This document shows positions 45,615 through 53,408 of a DNA stretch of 64,000 bases, in pieces. The position numbers were made by a program, and so were the translations under genes. The stretch comes from JAUILA01 sp050289805 (GTDB taxonomy: Bacteria > Bacteroidota > Bacteroidia > Cytophagales > Cyclobacteriaceae), in NCBI GenBank assembly GCA_050289805.1, contig JBNKGL010000006.1:62001-126000 (forward strand), read 5' to 3'. Under the pieces are notes generated by a model. It was not told where the DNA came from. It saw only the letters and a program-made list of their open reading frames with translations, and did not search any database. Position 1 is the first letter of the stretch; every line of letters begins with the position of its first letter.

Positions 45615-46595
45615 GTGCGAATATCGAAAGAATTTAAAGTTGGTTTGTTTATGACATTGGGGATCGTGATCCTTTATTTTGGATTTAACTATCTCAAAGG
45701 CATCGATTTCTTCAACAGAAACACCAAATATTACGCCGTTTACGAAAATATCAATGGGCTTAATGTCTCGAATCCTGTATTTATCAATGGTTTCGCCGTT
45801 GGCAGGGTAAGTAAGATAAGTTTACTGCAGGCAACTCGAAATAAAGTACTCGTTGAATTGGACATCAAAGGCGATGTGATACTTGGGGATTCTGCCACGG
45901 CCACCCTTAACAGCGATTTCCTTGGGAATAAGTCTATTCTGATTTCACTCGGGGATATCAGCAGGCCTTTGCAGGATGGCGACACACTCATTGCTGTATT
46001 GGATAAGGGAATTGCCGAACTGCTCGCAGAGAGTGCCCAGCCTGTGGCGAATAACCTGGAGTCAACTATTAAAAAGATTAATGCAATCCTTGACAACCTT
46101 TCAGGTAACAGCGGTAAGATCAATCAGATCATTGACAGGCTGGACAAGACTGCGGTATTATTAAATGCAACCATTGCTGAGACAAAGCAGAACCTGAATA
46201 CCGTTACAGGAACATTCAATAATGTTGGGGGTAAGCTTGAAATGACACTGGACAAGGCACAGCCATCTTTGGAAAACCTGAATGTATTCACGGATTCATT
46301 GAAAAATCTGGAAATTAATAAGACGCTCAACGAGGCTAACAAAGCCCTGGCAAACCTGAATACAGCCATTCTTAAATTTTCAGAATCGGAAGGGACCCTT
46401 GGTAAGCTAATAAATGATGATTCACTGTATGTGAATCTGAATAAGGCGGCGGAAAGCCTTGACGCCCTGCTTCAACATCTGAACGACAATCCAAAACATT
46501 TCCTTGCGCCATTGGGAAAAAGTAGTGATAAAATAGAGCGGGACCGTCGGAAGGAAGAAAAAAAGGCTGCTAAAGAAGCAGCCCGACAGGATTAA
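45615..46595 (+). CDS. MlaD/MCE-domain lipid-transport protein
   Basis: This 326-residue protein has an N-terminal membrane anchor (about residues 8-24), then a single MCE domain (FINGFAVGRVSKISLL, DSATATLNSDFLGNKSILI) and a long helical C-terminal part, likely a coiled coil. MCE proteins form periplasmic hexamers that shuttle phospholipids between the membranes with MlaE/MlaF-type ABC components. No permease or ATPase is adjacent. The start is a GTG at 45615, 5 bp after the amidase stop, so both are probably in one operon. Confidence 0.9.
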   Translation: MRISKEFKVGLFMTLGIVILYFGFNYLKGIDFFNRNTKYYAVYENINGLNVSNPVFINGFAVGRVSKISLLQATRNKVLVELDIKGDVILGDSATATLNSDFLGNKSILISLGDISRPLQDGDTLIAVLDKGIAELLAESAQPVANNLESTIKKINAILDNLSGNSGKINQIIDRLDKTAVLLNATIAETKQNLNTVTGTFNNVGGKLEMTLDKAQPSLENLNVFTDSLKNLEINKTLNEANKALANLNTAILKFSESEGTLGKLINDDSLYVNLNKAAESLDALLQHLNDNPKHFLAPLGKSSDKIERDRRKEEKKAAKEAARQD

Positions 46596-46619
46596 CTAAA
46601 AAGCTACATTACGGGATAC

Positions 46620-48245
46620 ATGGACCTAGCCTTCAATAAAAACGAAGACGAGCTGAAACAGCTTCTTTATAAAATGCGTGTGGAACATCAACGCGTTCAT
46701 AAGGGAGGAGGAGATAAAAAAATTGAAGCCCAGCATAAGAAGGGCAAACTCACTGCCCGTGAACGTATTGCTCAACTGCTGGACAAAGAGAGTGATGTCC
46801 TTGAAATCGGAGCCCTGGCCGGGGATGGGATGTACGAGGATGTTGGAGGTTGTCCCGGAGGCGGGGTTGTAACGGTCATCGGACGCATTCATGGAAGGCA
46901 ATGCGTGGTCGTAGCTAACGATGCTACTGTTAAAGCAGGCGCCTGGTTTCCGATTACCGCAAAGAAAAATTTGCGTGCACAGGAAATAGCAATGGAAAAT
47001 CGCCTTCCTATCATTTACCTGGTTGACAGCGCGGGAGTATTTCTGCCCATGCAAAATGAAATATTTCCGGATAAGGAGCATTTTGGCCGGCAGTTCAGGA
47101 ACAATGCAAAAATGTCGGCAATGGGCATCGTGCAAATTGCCGCAATCATGGGAAGCTGCGTCGCTGGTGGCGCTTACCTTCCGATCATGTCTGATGAGGC
47201 AATGATTGTGGACAAGACCGGCTCCATATATTTGGCCGGACCGTACCTGGTAAAAGCCGCCATAGGGGAAGATGTCGACAGCGAAACGCTCGGAGGCGCT
47301 GCCACACATTGTGAGATATCTGGCGTGACCGATAATAAGTTTGAGAATGATCAGGCTTGTCTTGAATATATCCGTTCAATTTTCGATAAAATCGGAAAAT
47401 ACGAAGAAGCGGGATTTGACCGTCAGGAACCAAAGGAACCATCCTTAAATCCGGAGGAGATATATGGTATGTTTCCCGTAGAAAGGGTCAAACCGTATGA
47501 TATGAAAGATATTATTCGAAGGCTGGTTGATGAATCAGAATTTGACGAGTACAAACCCCTGTATGGTAAAACAATTGTCTGTGGTTATGCACGGATCGAC
47601 GGTTGGTCCGTCGGAATAGTCGCTAATCAGCGAAAAGTTGTGAAGACCCGTAAGGGTGAAATGCAAATGGGGGGAGTCATATATTCAGATAGTGCCGATA
47701 AGGCTGCCCGGTTTATAATGAACTGTAACCAGCGAAAAATTCCTCTCGTATTTCTGCAGGATGTGAGTGGTTTTATGGTGGGCAGTAAGGCCGAGCATGG
47801 GGGAATCATTAAAGATGGAGCCAAAATGGTAAATGCCATGGCCAATTCCACCGTACCCAAATTCACTTTTGTGCTGGGAAATTCTTATGGCGCAGGAAAT
47901 TATGCGATGTGCGGTAAGGCCTATGACCCACGTCTGATCTATGCCTGGCCAACCGCCCAAATTGCCGTAATGAGCGGCGCATCTGCTGCTAAAACATTGC
48001 TTCAAATCAAAGTATCCACACTGAAGAGCAAGGGACAGGAGATTTCCCAGGAAGAAGAGGATAAATTGCTGAAAGAAATAACCGATAAGTATAATGAGGA
48101 GTTGAGTCCTTATTATGCCGCGGCACGTCTTTGGGTAGATGGAATTATTGATCCTCTGGAAACCCGAAAGGTGGTTTCCATGGGAATCGAAGCAGCAAAC
48201 CACGCACCCATTGAAAAGTTTAATGTGGGAGTAATTCAAACATAA
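46620..48245 (+). CDS. Acyl-CoA carboxylase beta subunit, methylcrotonyl-CoA type
   Basis: This 541-residue carboxyltransferase resembles 3-methylcrotonyl- or geranyl-CoA carboxylase beta subunits: EIFPDKEHFGRQFRNNAKMS, MGSCVAGGAYLPIMSDEAMIV and GNSYGAGNYAMCGKAYDPR. The second oxyanion segment GAGNYAM differs from the GGAYDVM of the propionyl-type enzyme at 30106. It would serve leucine or isoprenoid breakdown. No biotin-carrying alpha subunit lies nearby. It follows the MCE gene by 24 bp. Confidence 0.9.
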   Translation: MDLAFNKNEDELKQLLYKMRVEHQRVHKGGGDKKIEAQHKKGKLTARERIAQLLDKESDVLEIGALAGDGMYEDVGGCPGGGVVTVIGRIHGRQCVVVANDATVKAGAWFPITAKKNLRAQEIAMENRLPIIYLVDSAGVFLPMQNEIFPDKEHFGRQFRNNAKMSAMGIVQIAAIMGSCVAGGAYLPIMSDEAMIVDKTGSIYLAGPYLVKAAIGEDVDSETLGGAATHCEISGVTDNKFENDQACLEYIRSIFDKIGKYEEAGFDRQEPKEPSLNPEEIYGMFPVERVKPYDMKDIIRRLVDESEFDEYKPLYGKTIVCGYARIDGWSVGIVANQRKVVKTRKGEMQMGGVIYSDSADKAARFIMNCNQRKIPLVFLQDVSGFMVGSKAEHGGIIKDGAKMVNAMANSTVPKFTFVLGNSYGAGNYAMCGKAYDPRLIYAWPTAQIAVMSGASAAKTLLQIKVSTLKSKGQEISQEEEDKLLKEITDKYNEELSPYYAAARLWVDGIIDPLETRKVVSMGIEAANHAPIEKFNVGVIQT

Positions 48246-48264
48246 AGACCCGAAAGAAGGGTAT

Positions 48265-49110
48265 ATGAAAGAAACAGAACTAAAAGCGCTCGTATCATTA
48301 CTGGATGATGAAGACAACCAGGTGATAACGCACGTGGAACAAAAAATAATTTCACTTGGCGAGGAGATTATCCCTTACCTGGAATCGGCATGGGAAGAAT
48401 CACTTGACCCTACGCTACAGATACGTATTGAAGATCTTATTCATACGCTGCAGTATGAACAGCTCAGGGCGCGGCTGAGTCGCTGGAGTGAAAGTGAAGA
48501 CCCGGACTTGCTGGAGGGAATGTGGCTTGTCGCCACTTATCAATATCCCGACCTTGAACTCAACAAACTGCGCCAGGAACTGGAGCAACTTTATTATGAG
48601 GCCTGGCTTGAATTTAAACCCGATGCTCACCCATTCGACCAGGTTAAAATTTTAAACGGAGTGATTTACAGTAAGCTTCGGTTTGGCGCGAATACAAAAA
48701 ATTTCCATTCCCCGGGAAATTCAATGATCAATGTGGTGCTGCAAACAAGGAAAGGTAATCCAATATCCCTTTGTGTCATTTATATGCTCATTGCGCAACG
48801 TTTGAAAATGCCGGTTTATGGGGTGAACTTGCCTAACCTTTTTATACTTACATTCAAAGATGATTCTCATAAACAGTTTTATATTAATGCCTTTAACAGG
48901 GGCCTGATCTTTTCACGTGAGGATATCGATAATTATATTGGTGAGCTGCGCCTCACACCGCAGGAAATTTATTATCAGCCCTGCAGTACGATGGATATTA
49001 TTAAAAGATCCTTCCGTAACCTCATTAATTCATTCGAAAAAATCGGCGATCATGCCAAGGCAGAAGAGGTAAAAACTTTGTTAAAATCAATCTCCAGTCC
49101 CGGAGAATAA
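48265..49110 (+). CDS. Transglutaminase-like (SirB1-type) protein
   Basis: This 281-residue protein has the SirB1/transglutaminase-like pattern: NGVIYSKLRFGANTKNFHSP, then GNPISLCVIYMLIAQRLKMP with the conserved cysteine, then VNLPNLFILTF. The N-terminal 90 residues are helical and acidic. SirB1-like proteins have no established enzyme activity. It has no signal peptide and is likely cytoplasmic. Its last 86 bp overlap the 3' end of the convergent RND-like gene, the longest such overlap in this window. Confidence 0.85.
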   Translation: MKETELKALVSLLDDEDNQVITHVEQKIISLGEEIIPYLESAWEESLDPTLQIRIEDLIHTLQYEQLRARLSRWSESEDPDLLEGMWLVATYQYPDLELNKLRQELEQLYYEAWLEFKPDAHPFDQVKILNGVIYSKLRFGANTKNFHSPGNSMINVVLQTRKGNPISLCVIYMLIAQRLKMPVYGVNLPNLFILTFKDDSHKQFYINAFNRGLIFSREDIDNYIGELRLTPQEIYYQPCSTMDIIKRSFRNLINSFEKIGDHAKAEEVKTLLKSISSPGE

Positions 49111-51658
49111 TCAATTCTGATAATAAAAGGCAACTCAAGCCTGCTGAGAGCAAGTCAGGTAACTCCCTAAGGGAAGTGTAGAGTATGCCCATTGGCAGGA
49201 CAATTAAAAATAATCCTGGTTTAGCCCTGTACATATGGCCGCTGCACAATAAACACCTAAGCATGATAATGAACGGAATGATCATCATTCCTTCCGGCAG
49301 ACCCCCGTTGATAACCATGTAAAGGGATTGAAATAATATATAAAAGATCATGAATCTGAGTGATTCGATCAATCCGGCTGAAAGACGGTTACGCATAATT
49401 ACAGTACAGATAAAGTAAATCAATACGATTTTCAGCATACCATATTGAATAAGCTCACTGTGCAGAAATGAATTTTCCTTCTTCATAAGTTTGATGCCCT
49501 CTGGAAGTGAGGCAGCTATTTTCTTCTCTGTAGAACTTAGAAAGTCCCTGTTCATTTTATCAGTACCGGAAAAATCGTGCGCAATTTCAACAACAAACTG
49601 CCGGTTTTCCTTGTGAATCTCGGGTGGACCGGATCTTTCATCAACTTCAAAAAGCTGATAACCTCTGTACGATCTCTCCGGAAATTTATAAATGGCATTG
49701 AGTATTTCATCTTTAGCTTTAAGAGGAGTTGTCAGGATAAGTTTATTTTCTGCATTCTCGACCATCCGTACCGGTCCGAATCCGGAAATATTCTGTGGTT
49801 TGTTGATCCAATAATAATTTTCCGACGGCCTTCTCCGTGTGGGAATCCATGTATCTTCCGGATAAACAACATTCATTACCCGGGGTGTGCGTTGCAATAA
49901 TGTAAATATGGAATCTGTGAAGGTTTGAAGTGAATCGAGATTGTACCCCCTGAATTTCCAGTGATGTCTCGGGAAAATAGGTCGTTTGCTATTGGAAAAT
50001 TCATTATCTCCCTGGGATATGAACCAAAGAATTCCGGACGTACTCAGAGCCTTTTTTATAAGGAATCGACGGATGTCCTTATTAATCCGGCGGGACTCAA
50101 GGTGAATATGTGTATGACCCGATTCTGACATAGAACTGTAGAGATGTACCTCACGCCCGGCCAGGTTCTGCATTTTCCTTTCCAGCAAATCTACATAAGT
50201 ATTCATCTCATCAGTTGTTAATTCTCCATTGAAAAGTAAATGGATATCCAGTGATTCAACTTCAGAGTCGGAAACCGTCAAATCCGAATTATCCCTGGTT
50301 TGTTTATCGCACGAATTTTCAAGCTTCCATTGGATCCAAACCATCAGGGGTAAAATACCAAGAAGCATGGCTGCTTTTTTATTTTTTAATGGTGAGTAGG
50401 GTTTATGAAGTTTTGATAATTGATCCCCGGTAAAAATTGACGGGAGTAATGCACCTGTGGGGATGAAAAGTAATAAGAGACAGGAGGGCTGATTCAGAAC
50501 AAACGTGAAAATTGTTATTGGTACGCCACAAAGGATAAGCGCCCGGAGAATTTTCGGTTGTACGTTGGAATGAATTCCGAAAAATCCCCCCGCGAGACAA
50601 AGTGTATGGAGGAGGAGCGTAGGTTGATCGATAACCGGAAGCAATTTCAGAATAATCAGGGATATGCCCGCCAGAATTATGCAGCAGGCAAATTTCCTGA
50701 GAGAATATAGCTGCCTGAGAATTTTGCCATAAATCAGAATTACAAGCACCAGCAGGATCAAATCGGGGAAGTAGGGAAGCTGATGCGCCCGAAGTATCAC
50801 CGGAAGGTTCTGAATTTTGATTTGATTTGAATTATACTTTTTCCACTTCACCAGGTGATCCCGGAGGATGGCAGTTGTGCTGGGGCGGTTTCTGATCATC
50901 AACATGATGGACGGCATGCCATTCCATCTGATGCGTACATTAAAAGTTTGAGGTTTGTATTCAATAATTTCTTCCGTTTTATATCCCGTGTGACCGATTC
51001 TTACCAGCCCGCTTTCCTCTTTTTCCGGGATCAATTTGAAGCTTCCAAATTGAAATGGATTGACTGATATCCGGCTTGAAGGCAATGTTTTTTTGATATA
51101 TGTCGCATATGGCTGTTTAATTTCCGCCATGGTATATTCTTCCGGCAACCCCTGCCATTCAAGGCTGGTAATTCCGGCAAGAGCAGATAAATGATTCATC
51201 AATTCGCTCCTGAGATCCTCGTTCCTGTAAAAGCCGGTTCCGAGCAGAAGCGTCATGTGCTCTTCATTTTTTAAAACAGGCTGAGAAATTATAATTCCTT
51301 TGGGGAGTTGCGCCCTGTGAATTTCAAATTCACGTTCAATGCGGGCCATAACAGACTCCGCTGCTTCATGATTCTTCAATTCGAGTAATATGCTTCCATA
51401 TCCGGTTCCGGAAACTGAGTTGATATTCCGGATGCCATCAATCGATGCGAGAATATTTTCAAGTACACTTGTAATCTGCTTTTCTGTTTCCGTTGTGCTG
51501 AATGACCCGGGCAGTTGAAAACGGATTTCAATATTCTTCAATTCAGCACGGTTGCCATACCTGATTTGAATAGTTGCGATCTGGCTGATGCTGACACAGA
51601 ATAAAATGGAGATACACAGAAGTTTTAATTTTTTTGTGAACGTCCGTGACGCATCCAT
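49025..51658 (-). CDS. Degenerate RND-family membrane protein lacking the proton-relay aspartates
   Basis: From the ATG at 51658 this gives 877 residues, against about 1,030 for normal RND pumps. It has a first membrane segment (about residues 10-30). A porter-domain-like region follows with FQLPGSFSTTETEKQITSVL and IDGIRNINSVSGTGYGSILL, which clearly resemble RND PN1. A block of membrane helices (about 295-430), a second periplasmic part (about 460-730) and a C-terminal helix block follow. In the helix that normally carries D407/D408 (canonical GLLVDDAIVVVEN type), this protein has GIHSN (361-365) and no Asp. It may be a non-pumping subunit. It is divergent from an RND adaptor by 16 bp. Confidence 0.8.
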   Translation of the reverse strand: MDASRTFTKKLKLLCISILFCVSISQIATIQIRYGNRAELKNIEIRFQLPGSFSTTETEKQITSVLENILASIDGIRNINSVSGTGYGSILLELKNHEAAESVMARIEREFEIHRAQLPKGIIISQPVLKNEEHMTLLLGTGFYRNEDLRSELMNHLSALAGITSLEWQGLPEEYTMAEIKQPYATYIKKTLPSSRISVNPFQFGSFKLIPEKEESGLVRIGHTGYKTEEIIEYKPQTFNVRIRWNGMPSIMLMIRNRPSTTAILRDHLVKWKKYNSNQIKIQNLPVILRAHQLPYFPDLILLVLVILIYGKILRQLYSLRKFACCIILAGISLIILKLLPVIDQPTLLLHTLCLAGGFFGIHSNVQPKILRALILCGVPITIFTFVLNQPSCLLLLFIPTGALLPSIFTGDQLSKLHKPYSPLKNKKAAMLLGILPLMVWIQWKLENSCDKQTRDNSDLTVSDSEVESLDIHLLFNGELTTDEMNTYVDLLERKMQNLAGREVHLYSSMSESGHTHIHLESRRINKDIRRFLIKKALSTSGILWFISQGDNEFSNSKRPIFPRHHWKFRGYNLDSLQTFTDSIFTLLQRTPRVMNVVYPEDTWIPTRRRPSENYYWINKPQNISGFGPVRMVENAENKLILTTPLKAKDEILNAIYKFPERSYRGYQLFEVDERSGPPEIHKENRQFVVEIAHDFSGTDKMNRDFLSSTEKKIAASLPEGIKLMKKENSFLHSELIQYGMLKIVLIYFICTVIMRNRLSAGLIESLRFMIFYILFQSLYMVINGGLPEGMMIIPFIIMLRCLLCSGHMYRAKPGLFLIVLPMGILYTSLRELPDLLSAGLSCLLLSELIILRDWRLILTKFLPLLPWHDRRFFRMN

Positions 51659-51664
51659 ACTTTG
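51633..51664 (+). promoter_or_regulatory. Candidate promoter of the adaptor/peptide/RND operon
   Basis: TTTG at 51633-51636 and ATACTTTG at 51657-51664 are 20 bp apart; only the first base of the -7 box differs from TANNTTTG. The site lies inside the first codons of the divergent gene. Transcription would start near 51670, so the adaptor ATG at 51675 would have almost no leader. Confidence 0.4.
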
Positions 51665-51674
51665 ATGGAAAAAG

Positions 51675-52685
51675 ATGTGGCGATTTTTGATCATCTGTGT
51701 TGCATGTGTAGCCTGTAATGAACCTGAAAGGGCCGGCATATATCCAGGAGAACTACCAGATGAAAGTCCTGTGAAGGTTAAAATTGTCACGGCCAGCAGC
51801 AAATCACTGTATCGAAAAATTTCGGGGGAAGCCATTATAGAAATGACAGATGAGCGGATGATCCAGTCGGTGGTTCCGGGCATCGTTGAGTCAGTTCATG
51901 TTAAGGCCGGGGACTGGGTTGACCAGGGTGATACACTTCTTGCGATGGTTAATGAGGATGAAGAGATTGCATGGAAATTGGCACGCATTGAATTAAATCG
52001 TTGTGCATATGCCTATGAAAATATGCGTATGGGCTTTGATGCACTTAATGATACAATTCAAAATGCAATTCGGTATTCCTCAGGTTTGGCAGCCGCGGAA
52101 ATCATGCTCCGGAAAGCAAAGATGCGATTGAGACAGAAGATTATTCTCGCTGAACAGGCAGGCTTCATAGCCGGCTGGAATGTTAGGAAGGGTGAATTCA
52201 TATCACCCGCAATAAAACTGGGTATAATCTATGATCCCAAATCCGCCATTGTAAAGTTGCCTCTTCTGGAAGTAGACCTGCCATTGTTGCAAAAAGGCAT
52301 GCGCGCAACCGGAACAACTATTTCCGGAAATCAAATTGAAGCAGTTTATTCCGGCCTCGATCCAAGGATTGATGATGAAGGGATATTCCAGACATTCTGG
52401 ACCATCACAAACAGAAGCGTGTTGTTCCCGGGAATGCATGCAACGATGGAAGTTCAGACCACAATGGGGCGGGGTGTAGTGCTTCCTGCCTCAGCCATTG
52501 TCGAGCGGGGTGGTTTGCCGGTAGTATTTGTTTTTGAAAATGATACAGCCCGTTGGCGGGATGTCAGAACAGGATGGGTCACCGCAGATATGATCGAGAT
52601 CAGCGAGGGTATTATGCCTGGTGACACGGTCATCATTTCGAATCAGTTTCAAATTCATGACGGTGTCCCGGTGGAATTTTTTTAA
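51675..52685 (+). CDS. RND-type periplasmic adaptor lipoprotein (HlyD/MFP family)
   Basis: This 336-residue membrane-fusion protein begins with a lipoprotein signal (MWRFLIICVACVAC; lipid-accepting Cys14). The lipoyl half-domains are split by a short helical hairpin: VPGIVESVHVKAGDWVDQGD, then about 60 helical residues, then AGFIAGWNVRKGEFISPA. The beta-barrel domain and a membrane-proximal domain follow (TTMGRGVVLPASAIVERGG). It should connect an RND inner-membrane protein to an outer-membrane channel. No TolC-like gene is in the window. It heads the operon with the three peptide genes. Confidence 0.9.
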   Translation: MWRFLIICVACVACNEPERAGIYPGELPDESPVKVKIVTASSKSLYRKISGEAIIEMTDERMIQSVVPGIVESVHVKAGDWVDQGDTLLAMVNEDEEIAWKLARIELNRCAYAYENMRMGFDALNDTIQNAIRYSSGLAAAEIMLRKAKMRLRQKIILAEQAGFIAGWNVRKGEFISPAIKLGIIYDPKSAIVKLPLLEVDLPLLQKGMRATGTTISGNQIEAVYSGLDPRIDDEGIFQTFWTITNRSVLFPGMHATMEVQTTMGRGVVLPASAIVERGGLPVVFVFENDTARWRDVRTGWVTADMIEISEGIMPGDTVIISNQFQIHDGVPVEFF

Positions 52686-52754
52686 GAAATATCGACACGG
52701 TAATGTGTTGTCCGCCCGCAGCTCTTACTTGGTGAGAGAAAACAGGAACAGCAT

Positions 52755-52940
52755 ATGAGAAGATTAACCATGATTCTGGCCATAAGTCTGCTGGTACTCA
52801 CTGCAAACAAAGGGCAGCAGCGTGAGATCCGGATGTGTGAAGGGAGCGGTATTCATTGCATGAATATCGAATTGATGGATATGACCATTGAGTTAGTGAA
52901 AGCCAAGGGTAAGCCGGAAATAATTATTAAGGAAAACTAA
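52755..52940 (+). CDS. Secreted cysteine-pair peptide 1
   Basis: This 61-residue product has a signal peptide (hydrophobic core LTMILAISLLVL, residues 4-15) ending near residue 20. The mature part of about 41 residues has the pair C28-x-G-x-G-x-x-C35 (CEGSGIHC) and ends in KAKGKPEIIIKEN. Two paralogues follow directly. The family is unknown to me. The two cysteines are probably disulfide-bonded in the periplasm. A function as signal, toxin or structural peptide cannot be decided. Confidence 0.75.
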   Translation: MRRLTMILAISLLVLTANKGQQREIRMCEGSGIHCMNIELMDMTIELVKAKGKPEIIIKEN

Positions 52941-52963
52941 TTTTTAACCAAAATCACAATAAA

Positions 52964-53176
52964 ATGAGAAAGCTCGTAGTAGGAATATTCGTTGCAGGAG
53001 CTCTTGCAATCACATGGAAACAATCGTTGGCCCAGGATTCTTCTACCGTCCAGGAAGTGTGCCTCGGAACAGGCGTACATTGTGCTACACTTACCTATGG
53101 CACCATTAAAATGAATTTTGTAAAGAGCAAGAATGCACCCGGAATTCGAATCAAGGAAGCGGAAGTAAAAAAATAG
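52964..53176 (+). CDS. Secreted cysteine-pair peptide 2
   Basis: This 70-residue paralogue of peptide 1 has a signal peptide (MRKLVVGIFVAGALAITWKQ, cleavage likely after SLA or LAQ near residue 23-24). It then has C33-x-G-x-G-x-x-C40 (CLGTGVHC) and a C-terminal KSKNAPGIRIKE motif. It lies 23 bp after peptide 1 and 3 bp before peptide 3. Mature length is about 46-47 residues. Conservation of the two cysteines, both glycines and the PGI-IK ending among the three copies supports real, selected genes. Confidence 0.78.
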   Translation: MRKLVVGIFVAGALAITWKQSLAQDSSTVQEVCLGTGVHCATLTYGTIKMNFVKSKNAPGIRIKEAEVKK

Positions 53177-53179
53177 GGA

Positions 53180-53371
53180 ATGAGGTTTTCAAAATACACA
53201 ATACTGATTATCCTGCTTTGTTCATTCCTGTTTGTACAGGCAGGTGATGATGAAACGGAATTCTGTCCCGGAAGGGGTGAACGATGTGCATATATAAAGG
53301 TCCTTGGAGTAAAAATCTGGTCGAAAAAGGATAAGGATGCACCCGGAATAATTATAAAGAGTGAAAACTAA
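53180..53371 (+). CDS. Secreted cysteine-pair peptide 3
   Basis: This 63-residue paralogue has a signal peptide (hydrophobic core ILIILLCSFLFVQA, cleavage near residue 21) and a mature part of about 42 residues. The motif is C29-x-G-x-G-x-x-C36 (CPGRGERC), and the end is KKDKDAPGIIIKSEN. It is followed immediately by a hairpin (53376-53395), then by the beta-propeller gene. The N-terminal mature segment is acidic (DDETE) in this copy. Confidence 0.78.
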   Translation: MRFSKYTILIILLCSFLFVQAGDDETEFCPGRGERCAYIKVLGVKIWSKKDKDAPGIIIKSEN

Positions 53372-53375
53372 AAAG

Positions 53376-53395
53376 ACAGGCCCTTCCCGGCCTGT
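53376..53395 (+). promoter_or_regulatory. Hairpin after the third peptide gene
   Basis: A 7-bp perfect stem (ACAGGCC and GGCCTGT) with a 6-nt loop lies 5 bp after the peptide 3 stop and 13 bp before the ATG I prefer for the next gene. It has no T-tract, so it is not a standard terminator. It could mark partial termination or mRNA processing that makes the peptide part of the transcript more abundant. Confidence 0.5.
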
Positions 53396-53408
53396 TACCC
53401 TCACATTT

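Noticed and set aside
51659..51883. N-terminal extension of the degenerate RND-like protein
   Set aside because: It covers the adaptor gene on the opposite strand in a shadow frame; the ATG at 51658 directly precedes a membrane segment.
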